From Aspidiotus rigidus (taxonomy: Eukaryota > Arthropoda > Insecta > Hemiptera > Diaspididae): a stretch of 64,000 nt of DNA. This document shows positions 33,370-46,144 of the stretch, piece after piece; the stretch's first letter is position 1; the number at the start of each line of letters is the position of its first letter. Location of the stretch: assembly GCA_035079385.1 (NCBI GenBank), contig JAVHKY010000023.1:8035501-8099500 (forward strand), given 5' to 3'. The position numbers and the translations under genes were made by a program. The notes under the pieces were generated by a model. It saw only the letters and a program-made list of their open reading frames with translations, made no database searches and was not told where the DNA came from.

Positions 33370-33790
33370 AAAAGTTTCAGACCCCAATCTCAATTCTTTG
33401 TCGTTTCAGAGTCATAATAAATTGTGATTTTACTTTGAAATTTTCTAAGCTATCGTACGTCGCAGCAAAATATCTACTAGTCAGATGATCATCACTGCGA
33501 GAATTCTTTTCAAAATTTCTCCGCTACATTGAGTCTTGTTCGCAGCATAATTAAGAATTCGAGCTTCAGTTCATTATAAGGGTATTTTGGTAATGATTCG
33601 AAAATATTGTGAAAGATGCTCTACACGCTTCCAAAAATATGGAAAGAGATAGGGAAATAAAGTAGTAACCAAACGAAAAAGCGAATACAGAGTCGAATTT
33701 CGCCGCCGAAGCCAGACAAGCGCGTCACGCCGCATCGCGACGTGGAACATTTGCTCCCGGGCTACGGGCCTATTCAATTCTGCGGCTCGA
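33370..33790 (-). repeat. Diverged inverted repeat, left member
   Basis: The reverse complement aligns along its length with 36860-37280. Shared stretches include CGACAAAGAATTGA, CTTAATTATGCxGCGAACAxG, ACTCAATGTxGCGG, CACAxATATxTTCGAATC and a GC-rich GTxACCCGGxAGCxAA. By eye roughly two thirds of positions agree. I do not recognise what it is; it is richer in GC than its surroundings. Confidence 0.65.
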
Positions 33791-34100
33791 TGGTCCTGAC
33801 TTCCGTAGTCATTCACTCGCAAGAAAAAGTAATAAAAAAAGTTTAAACTTGCATTTTCTTTGTTGTTACACAGTCGGAAAGTACTACAAAGTGAGAAAAA
33901 AAAAAAAACTAAATAAGATGTTTGAGAATGTTAGAGGGCAAAAAGTGAACGCGGTGTTCGCAGGAAAAAAAATTATAATAATTATTACTGTGTTTGAGAA
34001 AAGAAAAATTAATTAGGTACATACAACGTTAGGCACCCGTTCTTGATCTGAGGGAGAATACCGATCACATTACCCTTTATTCTTTGCCCTCCATCTACCT

Positions 34101-34831
34101 CAGTGTTTTTCAAACTTTCTTACATTTTGGTACATTTTTCGGTATGACGACATTTCTGCGGCACGTCATTTTCAGAACTCCAAATTATATCCAAAACTCT
34201 ACTAATTTCCTCCCTCGAATTTCAGGATTTGTGATCGTCAATGAGGCCTCGGCCCTCTTTCCCTGTACTGTAGTTCCGAGAAACGGGAGCTTTGATTTTT
34301 TTCCGCGACCCGAAAAAATTTTGAGTTCTGGCACTCCTTTTTTGTGGGGCCGCGGCCTCCTTGAAGTAATTTTAAAAAAATAGTGGTCCAATTGAGTAGA
34401 AATGGAGAATGCAATGAACTAATGAAGAATGTGAATATACAATATTCGCATATGAAACGATCTGTAGTGGCACTGTTGTCGATGTCGAAAAGGTGATCAT
34501 GGCGTTTTTCACCATAAGACAGCACGTTAATAAAATCGATTGTACCTTCTCAAAATATTATTTTGTCTGAAAAATGTATGGAACAAAAATTGCAGTCCTC
34601 TAAATTCCCTGTCGAGTGAATATAATTTCAACATCACCTTTATGCCAAGCTTCCGCAAATGACCGTCACAGAAAATGTAGAGAGCGCCTTCTTCTATTTT
34701 ATTTGCGAATAGCGAAAAACGTTTCTCTCAATTCTCAAATACTTATTCTCTTTAGTCTTCAGCTATTCATTTTTTACAGCAAATCCAAGTTTTTTAACAG
34801 TTTCGCTCCTGTTTTTTTTGGTGTCTTTTTT

Positions 34832-34878
<47 letters not shown>

Positions 34879-35855
34879 GAGCAATGCAGCTGCGCTAAGG
34901 GCTATTTGCTCGACAGATAGTTCTGCTTTTACATAAACTTAGTATTTAATAAAGTAGAAAGGAAGGAAAGTTGAAAACAAAATACATGTAAAAGAATTGA
35001 GATGAAATAAGAATATAAAGGAAAATAAAAATATATATATATATATTTTTTTTTTTTTTGATGGCGTCATCGTTTGGAGTTAAACGTGGTTGTAAAGTCA
35101 GAAAGTCAGCAGATCGTAAGTAAGTTAGAGTTGAGTCAATCGTTTCGGAGTTGTTATTGAGAGTTTGTTGTATATTGATAGAAATGTTGAGGGAAGATCG
35201 GAGAGGTTGTAAAGTCGGGCAAGAGAAAAAGTGTTCAACTGTTAAATTGTCTTCGAGACAGTGCGGACATGATAGTGGGCCAAGGTTTGCTAGAAGGTGA
35301 GTATGAGTAAGACGAGTGTGTCTTATTCTCAGTCGAGCTAAGATGACTTCCTCTCGTCTAGAATGTCTGTGGGATGAGGACCAAGAAGAGGGATTGGTTT
35401 TAATTTTTCTTAATTTGTTGTCAATTAAATTTTTCCAAGAGGAAAGCCAAAGTTGGGAAATTAAGGCTGATATCAATGTTTCCCCATTTTTATCACTTTA
35501 ATGACTTTTTTGTATATGTATGCTTAACTCCCTATGTCTTTGTATATTCTCGGTCTTGTCTCTAAGTCACAATATTGGAGCCACAATATCGGGAAAATTT
35601 TCGGGCTGGTAGACTTTTAAAATTGGTATTTTGAACAGTAAAATAAAGAATTTTCCAAGTCCCATCTACCTGTAAAGAAGTTTACATAATCAGATTGTTA
35701 AAACTTGTGCCTTCGATTTTCGGCTTGAATTTTCGACGTTTGCACCATTTTTTTCTGGTCTTTTGACATTTAACAATAATTTTTTTTTAGGGGGCCGCGG
35801 AAAAGGAAGAAGCCACTGGAGGGGGCCGTAGCCTCCAAAAGTTTGAGAACCACTG
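34101..35855. mobile_element. hAT-like remnant (CAGTGxTTxTCAAACTTT ends)
   Basis: The left end CAGTGTTTTTCAAACTTT at 34101 mirrors the right end AGTTTGAGAACCACTG at 35855, both typical hAT termini. A further hAT-like end (ATTAAGAAACACTG) stops at 36126, hinting at nesting. GC-rich GGCCGCGGCCTCC segments near 34350 and 35790 lie in opposite orientation. No 8-bp duplication was found, so boundaries are tentative. A LINE 3' end sits inside. Confidence 0.42.
34834..35490 (-). pseudogene. 5'-truncated LINE 3' end with poly(A)
   Basis: The minus strand encodes LARLRIRHTRLTHTHLLANL, then CPHCLEDNLTVEHFFSCP, the C-terminal Cys/His knuckle seen in RNase H-bearing LINEs. A short tail, a UTR and a 43-nt poly(T) run on the plus strand (34834-34876) follow. 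The UTR word GCGCTAAGGGCTATTTGCTC resembles the equivalent part of the element at 41.2 kb (ACGCTTTGGGCTGTTAGCTT), so the two are related but not identical families. Confidence 0.75.
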
Positions 35856-36859
35856 CTTTAGACTCTCTTAATTCCGAAAAAATTTTGTATTTTTTGCCAT
35901 GTCGTAGACAGTTTTTGATTTTTATGAAATTTAGTGCAGGTCTAGACTCGCCTTCAAGAAATGATTATAAATGGAATTTACATCAGTAAAGAGCACAGCT
36001 GGAACACATCGGTTAGATTGTGCTTATGATTACTTGTTCGAGTAAATCGAAAAAATTGACAATTCTTTTTTGTTCACGTTAATATTTTCGATCGAAATCT
36101 CACGGCACACCGATTAAGAAACACTGGTCTGAAATTCTATACACTTTTTAAGTCACCATAAAATTATTTTCTTCGAAAATTCAACTGTTTCTTGATGAAT
36201 CTTTCTGTATAGAATGTTAATATGTCCTTTTAATTTTGATCACCCAAAAGGAATACGAGATTCGAAAACGAGATCTATTTGACACCTAGTAGGTAATTTC
36301 AGTCATTTCAGATAAAATTCTTGAATTTTGAAAAGAAGAGAAATGACTGTTGGGAATTTTTTCACTATTTCATATATTCGATTCGACATATTTTTTCAAA
36401 TTAATTTCCAATTTTAAATTTCTCGCTTTAAAATGAAAAAGTTATTTGTCAACTCCCACCATTAGACCTCGCTGGAAGCAGAACTGATTGGTGCAAATTC
36501 TTTTGCTATTTTTCTGGGATTCAGCGCCTTTTTTTTTAAATGATACCTTCGCACACGTTTGTAAATGCAATTTTTTTTCCACCCCACCCCTCCTCGAAAG
36601 TGAAAATTACTTGATATTAGGAATTGTTTTGTTATTAGTCCTAGACCCTACATCCATTTTGTACCAATATAAACTCAGAATCTTAATTTTGTCAGTCGAA
36701 TTTTTCATTTTGAATCACTGAGCACGAACTCTCAAACATAAATGCATATCGCGCGTCTTCTAAGTTACTTCATTCCTTCTTTCTTTCACCTATTAGCATT
36801 TCACACAATGAATATTTCCCCCTCCCCTTTTCATTTTTTTCTGATGTAGACAGGAAATC

Positions 36860-37280
36860 GAGGATACGTCCGTAACCCGGAAGCGAACTTTCCTCAGTCG
36901 CGGCGTGGTGCGACACGCATACCTGGTTGCAGCGGCAAGTATCGACTCCATATTCTCGCTTCACCTATCTTCCCCCTCTCCGGCCTTTTCAAAATTTTTC
37001 CCCCTATTTTTGGGAGTGCCTAGGGCACCTTTTCACAGATATGTTCGAATCGCCAACGAAAAATCCTCATAATGAAATTGACTCTCAAACTCTTAATTAT
37101 GCCGCGAACAGGACTCAATGTGGCGGGAAAATTATGAAAAAATTTCATTAGGTAGTCTCGATGACCATCTAGTGACAATATAAATGGTGGACATTTTGCG
37201 GCGATGTGCGATTGCGCCCGAAGAAAAATCACAATTATGGCTTTGAAGCGACAAAGAATTGAAATAGGGGGTCAAAACTT
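36860..37280 (+). repeat. Diverged inverted repeat, right member
   Basis: Partner of 33370-33790 in opposite orientation about 3 kb away. The best-conserved part is 37060-37130 (CTTAATTATGCCGCGAACAG, ACTCAATGTGGCGG), together with the segment around 37240 (GCGACAAAGAATTGAAATAG). The region between it and the hAT-like remnant (36130-36860) has no recognised content. Confidence 0.65.
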
Positions 37281-37319
37281 TTGGTGGAAAACTTAGTCAG
37301 ATCTGCCACTCGAGACCCT

Positions 37320-38860
37320 TTTCGAGAAAATATCTTTCTGGTTGAAGGAATTAATGTGAAAATTTTTTACTCGTACTTGTCTTTGACACGATTCGTAATA
37401 TTCGCTCAGAAAATTTTTGCTTTAATTTATTAGTATAAAAATACACTATTCTTAGAATTATGAAAATAGCTAAAAATTTGAAAATTCCCAAAATTCAGAA
37501 CGGTTTGATTTTCATTTGAAGAAAGAAATCACTACTCAAAAGTTCCACCGTTTACTTACAGCCCAAAAAATCTGCACAAAAATGCTGACAAAAAAGAACC
37601 AAAAACACTTCAAAATCCCTGTCGGAGGTTGCCTAAATTGGGCGTAGCAATGCAACCATAATTTTCGTGTTCTTAATTACCTAGAAAATTCTAGACATCG
37701 AGGCAAGATGGAATTGGTGAATTTTGAAATTTCGCTACTACTTTCGTCGTAAATGTCTTAGAATTTTTTTTCTAAATATCCTAAATTTAAAAATTTCTGT
37801 GGTGATAAGAATCAATATCATCGTATACGAGACAGTATTGGAGCGAACGTTCCTTCCCCCTATTCAAGGGCCTCCCTCTGTACTTCGTAAATAATTGCAC
37901 AGAATGTTATTCTCGATTGACTGATACGAAATGAATACTGTTCTGCATTTCATCAGTAAAACTGCAGACCCTTTTCTACATAAAAGCGCGATAAAAGAAT
38001 AACTTACAAATTCACTTACCGCGGCCAAAAAAACCGAAAATTTCATCTTGCTCCAAACTAAAATTCACGTCTGCACTGTAAAAACGTACTGGCCAGATTT
38101 TCACTTCGGAATAAATGTGAGAAATGTGCAAAAATTTTGGCACTTATAACTAGGACGTAAGAGCGTCCGCAATTTATTTCGATACCTACCTGCTTATTTT
38201 TCGACAATTTTCTTCTTTTTTTTTTATCCATTTATTTTTACTAGCACGTGTCTATAATAGCCTCGTACATAATTATGTTAGTTTCTTAAAAGGGTACATA
38301 CGTACTCACGATGCACTCCACTACCTGATGCAATATTTTATTCACGCTAACCGCGGACTAGCTGAAGATTCGTAAAAACTAGATAATTATCATTGGAAGA
38401 TTGACATTTTTTCAGGGATTAAGTTTGAACATTATCGCCGCCATCGAATAATTTTCCCATCACTATTCGACCTATTACATAATCGCCTACGGTTTATATT
38501 TGACGTTCTATCTATTAGTTTTTGCTTTTGCGCTATAGGATGACCGCAGATAAGAATGATAAAACACTGGTAAATGGTTTCGTATTTCAATAACAGTTTT
38601 TTAATGACCGGTAGTGATTTGTAGCTGATTTAATCGAGAAACGTTCGTCCGATGAATCATATTGTTATTGTATTCAGTTGCGTTACGTCGTGGCGGGCAG
38701 TCCTTCATTTGAGTCCCATGCTATGAAACAAATTGAAAACTTTTTCTTCTGGAACGCTTTATATTGGAATAAGAAAACAGATGTATAATTCAAACCAGTA
38801 TTATAAAATATACAATTGTGCTATAGGTGTTCTCGGTACAGTGTTGTAGAAGGGGCTGAG
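37320..38860. other. No recognised gene
   Basis: AT-rich sequence with no domain, RNA or repeat signal that I can support. Confidence 0.4.
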
Positions 38861-38865
38861 GTTCT

Positions 38866-39320
38866 AACAGGGAACATGTTCTATGGTTTTTTTTTTGAGA
38901 AATTTGCCGTACGAAAAATTTAGATAAAATTTTCACTCCCATCGTATATTTTTCTAAACTTAGAACAATTTCGAATCCTATTGTATATAGCTTGGAGAAT
39001 GAAATTCGAGCTATATATGATAGGAGAGGGACTTGAAAAAATGTTGACTCTCGAGCTGTATGTGATAGAAGGGGGACTTAGAAAAATTCCCATCATATAT
39101 GGTTTGAGAGTCGACATTTTTAACAGGGAACCTGTTTTATGGGGGGCTTTTTGAGAAATTTGCCGTGCGCCGTCCGTTGTCTCACAAAAAACATGGAAAA
39201 ATTTCGACTCTCAAGCTATATATGATAGGAAGGGGACTTGGAAAAATGTCAACTTTCGAGCTATAAATGATGGAAGGGGGATTTAAAGAAAAATGGACTA
39301 TCGAGCCATATATATGATAG
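38866..39320. repeat. Satellite block with two hairpin motifs
   Basis: AACAGGGAACxTGTT occurs at 38866-38880 and 39122-39136, each followed by TTTTTGAGAAATTTGCCGT. Between and after them lie AGCTATATATGATAGGAG and GGACTTGGAAAAATGT units in both orientations. Confidence 0.75.
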
Positions 39321-39381
39321 GAGTGGTTGATGAGTATAGTTCTGTGTTACAATGCAGGCAATAGGGTCACAAGTCAAGAGG

Positions 39382-39917
39382 TCGAGGGAGAAAGAAGATG
39401 GCAAGTCACTGTTTGGGAAACACTGTAACGAAGAAAACCACGATCGAGAGGGAATATTTGAAGTCACACATGTTGAAGATCGCACAAAGAGAAGAAAACT
39501 CTGGGAACAAATGGAGATTGCAAAAGCCAAGAGGAAGAAAGCCTGCCTCTTGAACAATGTAATCACATTTGACAGCGAAAAATTATTCGGCCTGGTGATT
39601 GGGCGAGGGAAGAAGGACAGAACCAATCAATGAAACGGCAGGAATCCAGCTAGCCAATAGAAACGCAGCATTTAGGACAATAGATTGAACCAATCACTAA
39701 GCAGTATATTTTAGCCAATAAGAGCACAATGTCATATTTTTGTAAGAATAAGTTTCCAAGAAGTGAACCAATCACAACACAGCATTGTTATAGCCAATAA
39801 GATCACAGTATTATACTATAAAAAGTCATGGTAAAGGCCTTGTTCTCCAGTTGCAACACATCTGATGATGGGATAACACCCGAAAGTACTCTTGTATAAG
39901 CAACTAATAAAGTAGAT
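39382..39917 (+). pseudogene. 3' fragment of the Penelope-like element (sister copy)
   Basis: Matches 30626-31156 nearly base for base: GKHCNEENH, then KRRKLWEQMEIAKAKRKKAC, NNVITF and the 3' terminus GCAACTAATAAAGTAGAT. 5'-truncated within the GIY-YIG part. Small differences (HDREG for HGGEG, LVIGRGKK for LVIGREKK) show independent decay. Confidence 0.9.
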
Positions 39918-39926
39918 TTTTTTTTG

Positions 39927-40115
39927 ACATGTTCCATGTCTTTTCTCTCGCCGGACCCCGATTTTGAAACTCGTGAGAGTACCCCCCCGTCAAGAGAAAT
40001 CTCTACCCTGTGGGTGATTCAGAAATTCGCGAGTACACCCCGCGTAATGATAAAAAATAATTATATTATTTAATTAATTAATGGTTAAATAATTAATTAA
40101 TAAATAATTAAATAA

Positions 40116-40193
<78 letters not shown>

Positions 40194-40402
40194 AAATAAT
40201 TAAATAATTAAATAAATAAATAATTAAATAAATAAATGATTAAATAATAAAATATAGTTAATAATTAGAAAATTTTCCAAGTCCCTCTTCCTATCATATA
40301 TGGCTGGATAGTCAAAATTTTTCCAAGTCCCCTAGACTTGAATTGTCTCATACCATTCCAATACAACAGCGAGACAGGGGGCGAACTCGTGATAATTAAT
40401 AA

Positions 40403-40435
<33 letters not shown>

Positions 40436-41130
40436 AAATAATTAATATAATTAATAATTAGAAAATTTTCCAAGTCCCTCTTCCTATCATATATGGCTGG
40501 ATAGTCGAAATTTTTCCAAGTCCCCTAGACTTGAATTGTCTCATACCTTTCCAATACAACAGCGAGTTCGCGCTACCTCATATTTCTCATAGAAGACTTG
40601 AATTTTCTCATACCATTCCAATACAACAGCGAGATCGCTCGTTCGCCCCACGAAAGTTGATACCTCAAAACTTAGAACACCCACAATTACCTCAAAATAT
40701 TTCTCTTACAAGACTTATACGACGCCAAGATAGGTAAAGGGGTAAACGAATAATATCTCACCCACACTTGACCTAGTACAAGAATTAATAATAAATAAAT
40801 AAATACATAAATAAATTAATAAATAAATAAATAATAATAAATAATTAAATAATAAAATAATTAAATAATAAAATAATTAAATAAATAAAGGCTGGATATT
40901 CGAAATTTTTCCAGGTCCCCTAGACTTGAATTGTCTTATACCATTCCAATACAAGAGCGAGACAGGGGGCGAACGAGCGGAGCGAGTTCGCGCTACCTCA
41001 TATTTCTCATAGAAGACTTATACGACGCCAAGATAGGTAAGGGGGTAAACGAATAATATCTCACGAACACTTGACCTAGTAGAAGCCTAGACTGAAATAT
41101 TTCAAGATGACTGATAAAATATAAAAGACA
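39927..41130. repeat. AT-rich repeat block bounded by inverted ends
   Basis: The left edge ACATGTTCCATGTCTTTTCT recurs inverted at the right edge (AAAGACATGGAACATG near 41112-41128). Inside are (AAAT)n tracts (main one about 40100-40195). A 100-bp segment (CAAGTCCCTCTTCCTATCAT, CCCCTAGACTTGAATTGTCT) occurs at about 40268, 40468 and 40900. A second segment (TATACGACGCCAAGATAGGT) occurs at about 40717 and 41028. No coding content. Confidence 0.75.
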
Positions 41131-41199
41131 TGGAACATGATTTTCATTTATTTGGAATGCCAGAAAATTTTTTGTTCGACCGTTATTTTCCTTCTTCTT

Positions 41200-43020
41200 T
41201 CTTTTTTTTCTTTATTTCTCTTTATTTTTACAAGCTTTTGAGCTACGCTTTGGGCTGTTAGCTTGACATACAGTATTATGTACATTACATTAAAGATAGA
41301 GTCATCTTAAAGGCTAATTTTACTATTATTTTATAGGTAGTTAAAGGTCTTAAAGTAGAGAGAAAATTTCGGCTGAGGTTGGGTATTGTACGAGTTCTGT
41401 GTATGAGGTGTCATTTTTGAGTGCTTGTATTCTAGAGTGGGGTATGTTTAGTGAGTTTCGTTAAGTTGTAAGTTCAGGGCATGTAAAAATATGGTTTATG
41501 TCTATTGTATTGAAGAGACATTTTGGACAGTTGGGTGGTTCCGAACGTGAAAGAAGGTATGAGTGGGTGAGTCGGGTGTGTCCTATTCTGAGGTGGGTTA
41601 GAACGGATGTTTCTTTTCTAGATGGTCTGCAAGTTGTGGGCTTGAGAGGGTGAGCCTTGATAGGGAGAAGTTTTGTTTTCAAGTTGGTTAGACCATAGGT
41701 AAGACCATTTTCCAAGTATTTTGAGGCAGTGGTGGTTTTTGATATCAGACGCTGGAATTTTCCATGGCAGGGTCACGGTGTTGAAATTGGTTGAGTCTTT
41801 GGCTGCTTTGTCTACTATATCGCTCTGTTTTAGTCCGACGTGTGAAGGAATCCACACCAGGGTTACGGATGATGTAGCTTGTGTTATGATGTTGATGATG
41901 GTGTGGATTCTTTGAATGATGAGGTTTTGCGAGAAGATATTTTGGATGGCTGAAAATGATGATAACGAGTCTGTAATTATGAGATACTGTTTGTTTTGAG
42001 AGGGAGTGGATATTTTTTCTAGGCATTTGAGGATCGCGAAAAGTTCTGCGGTGTATACTTAGGCTGAGTTTTGGTACTCGAAAGCTGAAGCGAGAATTAT
42101 TGATTGAGAAGGCTATCCCAGTTTTATTGTGACGTTTTGAACCGTCTGTAAAACAAAGGATGTGTGAGTGGTGGTTTTTTCAGAAATTTTCAATTTCCTT
42201 TTTGAGCTGTATGTTGGGAGTGGAAGGTGAGAATTTGGTGAATTCGTCTTGGAAATTAGCTGTGTGTAGTGCCCATGGAAGGATGGAGTTGAAGATAAGA
42301 AGTAGAGAGTAGAAGGTGAAATTTGATCGTTACTTCGTTCCAGGTTGAGTTTCATGTGTTTTGTGGTGTCCAAAAAGAAATTTTCTATGTTGTTGGGGAG
42401 GAAAAAATGGTCGAAAGTCGGTGTGTTTATGTTCGAGGATATGTTGGTCAGAAATGAGGTCGTAAGTATCTGTCTGCGGTATTCGAGAGGAGGTTCGCTA
42501 GCTTCAGCGCAAAGGCTGAGGCTAGGGCTTGTTCGAAAAGCACCTAGCACAAGGCGGAGAGATGAGTTTTGGATCGGGTCTAAAGTTGAGAGAGCTGGTT
42601 TCTTTGCAAGTCCATAAATTGGGGCCCCGTAGTCAAGCTGTGAGCGAATCAGGCTGCGGTATAATCGTAATAAAATTTTGCTGTTGCATCCTGTGCTAGG
42701 ATGCGCGAGATATTTGAGGACATTCAGAGTGCGATTACATTTTCCTTTAAAGTATTTAATATGTGGTATCCAGGTTGAAGTTTGATCGAATATGAGGCCG
42801 AGAAATTTTATTGTATTAAGGATGTGAATTTGTTTTTTGTTTAGTGTGAGGGGAGGTATAGTTGGGATAGGTCTTCTGTGGCGGAAAATTATTAGGTGTG
42901 TTTTCTTTTCTGAAAAACGAAAACCGTTTTCTGATGCCCAGTTTGATAAGTTGTTGAGGTTATCTTGGAGAAGGCGATGTGCTCGGCTTGGTAATTTGGA
43001 TTTGATGGTACAATTGGAAA
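41200..43020 (-). pseudogene. LINE 3' half: RT thumb, RNase H, Cys/His knuckle
   Basis: In 5'-3' order on the minus strand: RT C-terminal part (LLQDNLNNLSNWASENGFRF, LGLIFDQTSTWIPHI, RSQLDYGAPIYG) and a variable linker. Then come a degenerate RNase H (PWMPSHVGL-like segment reading VWIPSHVGLKQSDIVD), TCLRIGHTRLTHSYLL and a CPKC..HIFTCP knuckle. The plus strand shows T-rich 3' tail sequence near 41170-41225. Stops and frameshifts interrupt it. RNase H plus this tail points to an I-like group of LINEs; the exact clade is undetermined. The plus-strand element at 53.1-55.0 kb is a close relative. Confidence 0.85.
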
Positions 43021-43394
43021 CCCCCTTTTTCAATATTAGTGCTTTACTTACACCTCACTCAAGTTGAGGTAGTCCATTCTATAGCAAATTTCACGAGTAA
43101 CACTCTTTGTTCAAACCTTTTTCCAATTGGAGCTTGATTTTCGAGATATTTTTAAAAAACAGATTTTCATCCAAAAGCTTCCAACTTCGTACGAACTTTT
43201 CAAGTTTATAATTGAACTTACAACGAAGTAGTAAATTGTACAAGGAAAATTTTTTGTCTGAAGACCTTTTTTCATTGAACCCAAACTTTTCAAGTTATTT
43301 GCAAAAAAACGATTTTGGGGGACTAAAACGTGCCACAAAAAATTTAGCGCAAGGTGTGGGGGGTGGGAACTTCAATACGTTTTTCGGGGCACCA

Positions 43395-45110
43395 AACTTG
43401 CACCCTGTGCTAGGATGCGCGAGATATTTGAGGACATTCAGAGTGCGATTACATTTTCCTTTAAAGTATTGAATATGTGGTGTCCAGGTTGAAATTTGAT
43501 CCAATATGAGGCCGAGAAATTCTGTTGTATTAAGGATGTGAATTTTTTTTTTGTTTAGGGTGAGGGGAGGGTGTGGCGGAAAATTATTAGGTGTGTTTTC
43601 TTTTCTGAAAAACGAAAACCGTTTTCGGATTCCCAGTTTGATAAGTTGTTGAGGTTATATTGGAAAAGGCGATGTGTTCGGCTTGGTAATTTGGTTTTGA
43701 CGGATATACTATAGTCGTCTGCGTAGAGTCTTTGGGGTTGTATGTTGTTGGTTATATCGTTTATGGCGACTATAAACAGGAAGACGCTGAATACCGACCC
43801 TTGAGGGACGCCATTTTGTATACTGTGAAGTGATGGAGTCTTGTTTTGGACCCATACAGTTATAAGTCTATTTTCAAGGAATGTTTTGAGGATGTTAGGG
43901 AGGTTTCCGCGTAGACCATGGTTGTATAGTTTTTGGACAATAAGATACCTCCAGACTCGCGGGAAGGCTTGCTCAAGGTCAAAAAATATTGTTTACAGGC
44001 TTGATTTTGATATGTGTGCGTCTTGAATATAGTATTGTAAGTCGGCTAGAGCATGGGTGGTGCTTCTCTTCTTTCGCGATCCGAACTGATATTGTGAGAT
44101 GAGGTTGTTTGATTCAAGGTACCATATTAGTCTCTTGTTTAAAATTTTTTGAAAATTTTTCCCAAAACGCTGATTAATGCTATGGGACGGTAGGATGTGA
44201 TTACTAGTGGGTCAGAGCCAGGTTTAAGTATTGGAATAAAAGTAGCTAGTTTTCAGTTGTTGGGGTAATGACCTTGTTTGAAAATTTCATTGTATAAATT
44301 AAGAATGTAGGTTATAGAGTTTTCGTTAGCATGTATGGGTGTATTCTGTCTGGGCCTGGTGATGTGTTTTTGATATCTGCTTGAATGGCAATGTTGATTT
44401 CAATAAGGGTGATGGGAAGGTTGTATTGAAGGTCTACGTTTTCGATGAAAAAATTGATTGGGGATATTTCAGCTATTTTTTTTTTGAGCTTGAAAGCTTG
44501 CGTCGTAATTTTTATTTGATGAAATTGATTCGTAGTGAGAGGCGAGAATTTCCGCAACATGTAGGGGGTCGGTTATAATCTGATTCTGATTTTTGATCTG
44601 GGTGATATAAGGTGATTGTTTCTTTCCTGTTGACCTCTTAATATTCCTCCACATGATGGAGTTGGGAACGGCCTTATTAATAGTTGATAGAAATGAGCTC
44701 CAGGACCGTTTTTTACCAGAACGGATTAGAACTCCTGCTTTTGCTCTTAGTCTTTTATATTCAATAAAGTCGGATAAGTTGTGGTTAGAATTGTATCTTC
44801 GAAGGGCTTTTTTACGGTTTTTGATAGCTTTCTCAATTTTTGTGGACCACCATGGTACTTGTCCTGCTTTATGTATGCCAGTGGTTTCAGGAATAGCAGT
44901 TTCAGCAGCGTGGATTATAAAATCTGTAAAATGTTTTATTGTATCATTGATGTGAGAGGGGTCTGGTAGGGATTGTGTGTTTTCTGTAAGTTCTTTAAAA
45001 ATAGTCCAATTTGCGTTTTGGGTGCATAAGACTACGATTTTTTCGAAAAACGTTTTTTCCCTGTACCCTTCATTTGTATTCTGAGTATCTTTATTCGGGT
45101 CCACAATTAA
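43395..45110 (-). pseudogene. LINE 5' part: linker, RT fingers/palm; overlaps its neighbour
   Basis: The minus strand encodes VPWWSTKIEKAIKNRKKALR, SIMWRNIKRSTGKK, then the RT segment IKNTSPGPDRIHPYMLTK and LYADDYSISV near 43710-43735 (catalytic YADD). It continues to KCNRTLNVLKYLAHPSTGC, which is also present in the neighbouring piece at about 42700-42850. Thus the RT palm-thumb stretch occurs twice, separated by about 370 bp of unrelated sequence (43021-43394). Either two truncated copies abut, or one copy was internally duplicated. Confidence 0.85.
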
Positions 45111-46010
45111 AGAACTGACTTTCTAACGTCGGTAGTACTCATCGAAGTTCCTGACAGACTATTCTGGTTTTAAATTTTCATTTAATTTTTATATTCTGGT
45201 TATATTTTCCTTCTTCTCCTGATCTAGATATTTTAGATTGCTTCAGTGTATACTGCGTCTACTTCTTATCTTCTGCGCTCCAATTTATCATCTTTAAATT
45301 CGTCCAAGAGCCAATAAGTACACTCAAAAAGGTAGTGTGTGCTCGAACTCGGTATTTTAATTTTAGTTTAGTTGTGGTTAGTGACTAACACATGAATTTT
45401 TTCCTACTGTTGAACGAGTTGAACTTACTTTCCTGTTATTGAAGTTGCCTAGTCTTATCCTAGTGTAAAAATTGACATCGCGACGTTCCTTTTACCAACA
45501 TAAACCTACGGTGCAAGTGTACATTATATTATCAAAACAAGGCTGCTCATTTGGAGTTTGATTAGTTCTTTTTTTTTTTTTTTTACTCGATGATTCCTTT
45601 TAGTTTAGAAAAATATGAATTCCCTAGCAATAAAATGGAGGAGCAATATTCAAGGGAGTGAAAAAAATAATCGATAATAGGACAATCGTTCTCATTACAC
45701 TTTGAGCATAATGTAGAAAAGGGATAGGTAAGGCAGCCCTCAACGTAAACAAGTAATCAAAATTCTATGCAGAAGACAGGATATAATGAGCAATTGATTG
45801 GGAATAAAGAGTTCGGACAAAGAAGGTACTTTTCCCCTAAGATATATTCGCCAAATAAGTTGTATATAAAAAATAGGTCTTAGCCAGTGAAAAGTTCTAG
45901 GAAAATATGGTGACGTTTTTGCTCAATAAATATATGGAAAATCTTTGTAGAATATTGAAATTAAAGAAAGAAAAAAAAAAAAAAAAACATTCAGACAGTA
46001 TCTTCAAAAT
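45111..46010. other. No recognised gene
   Basis: AT-rich flank between the LINE and the 3' end of the cuticle gene, with an A run at about 45970-45987. Confidence 0.4.
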
Positions 46011-46021
46011 AGTACAAATTA

Positions 46022-46027
46022 TTTATT
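46022..46027 (-). terminator. Putative AATAAA polyadenylation signal
   Basis: AATAAA on the minus strand about 118 nt downstream of the cuticle gene stop at 46145, a reasonable 3' UTR length. Confidence 0.5.
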
Positions 46028-46144
46028 AAATTAAAATGGACTGAATTGATGAGGTAAGGAGGAGAATGACATGAAAACATAATAAATAACAAAATTTTTA
46101 CAATGAGTATCTGAACATAAACTGGTAATCAGTGGAAATCATTT

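Noticed and set aside
34101..36126. A single complete hAT element ending at 36126
   Set aside because: Neither right-hand terminus shows an 8-bp duplication matching the left flank, so only a tentative remnant is reported.
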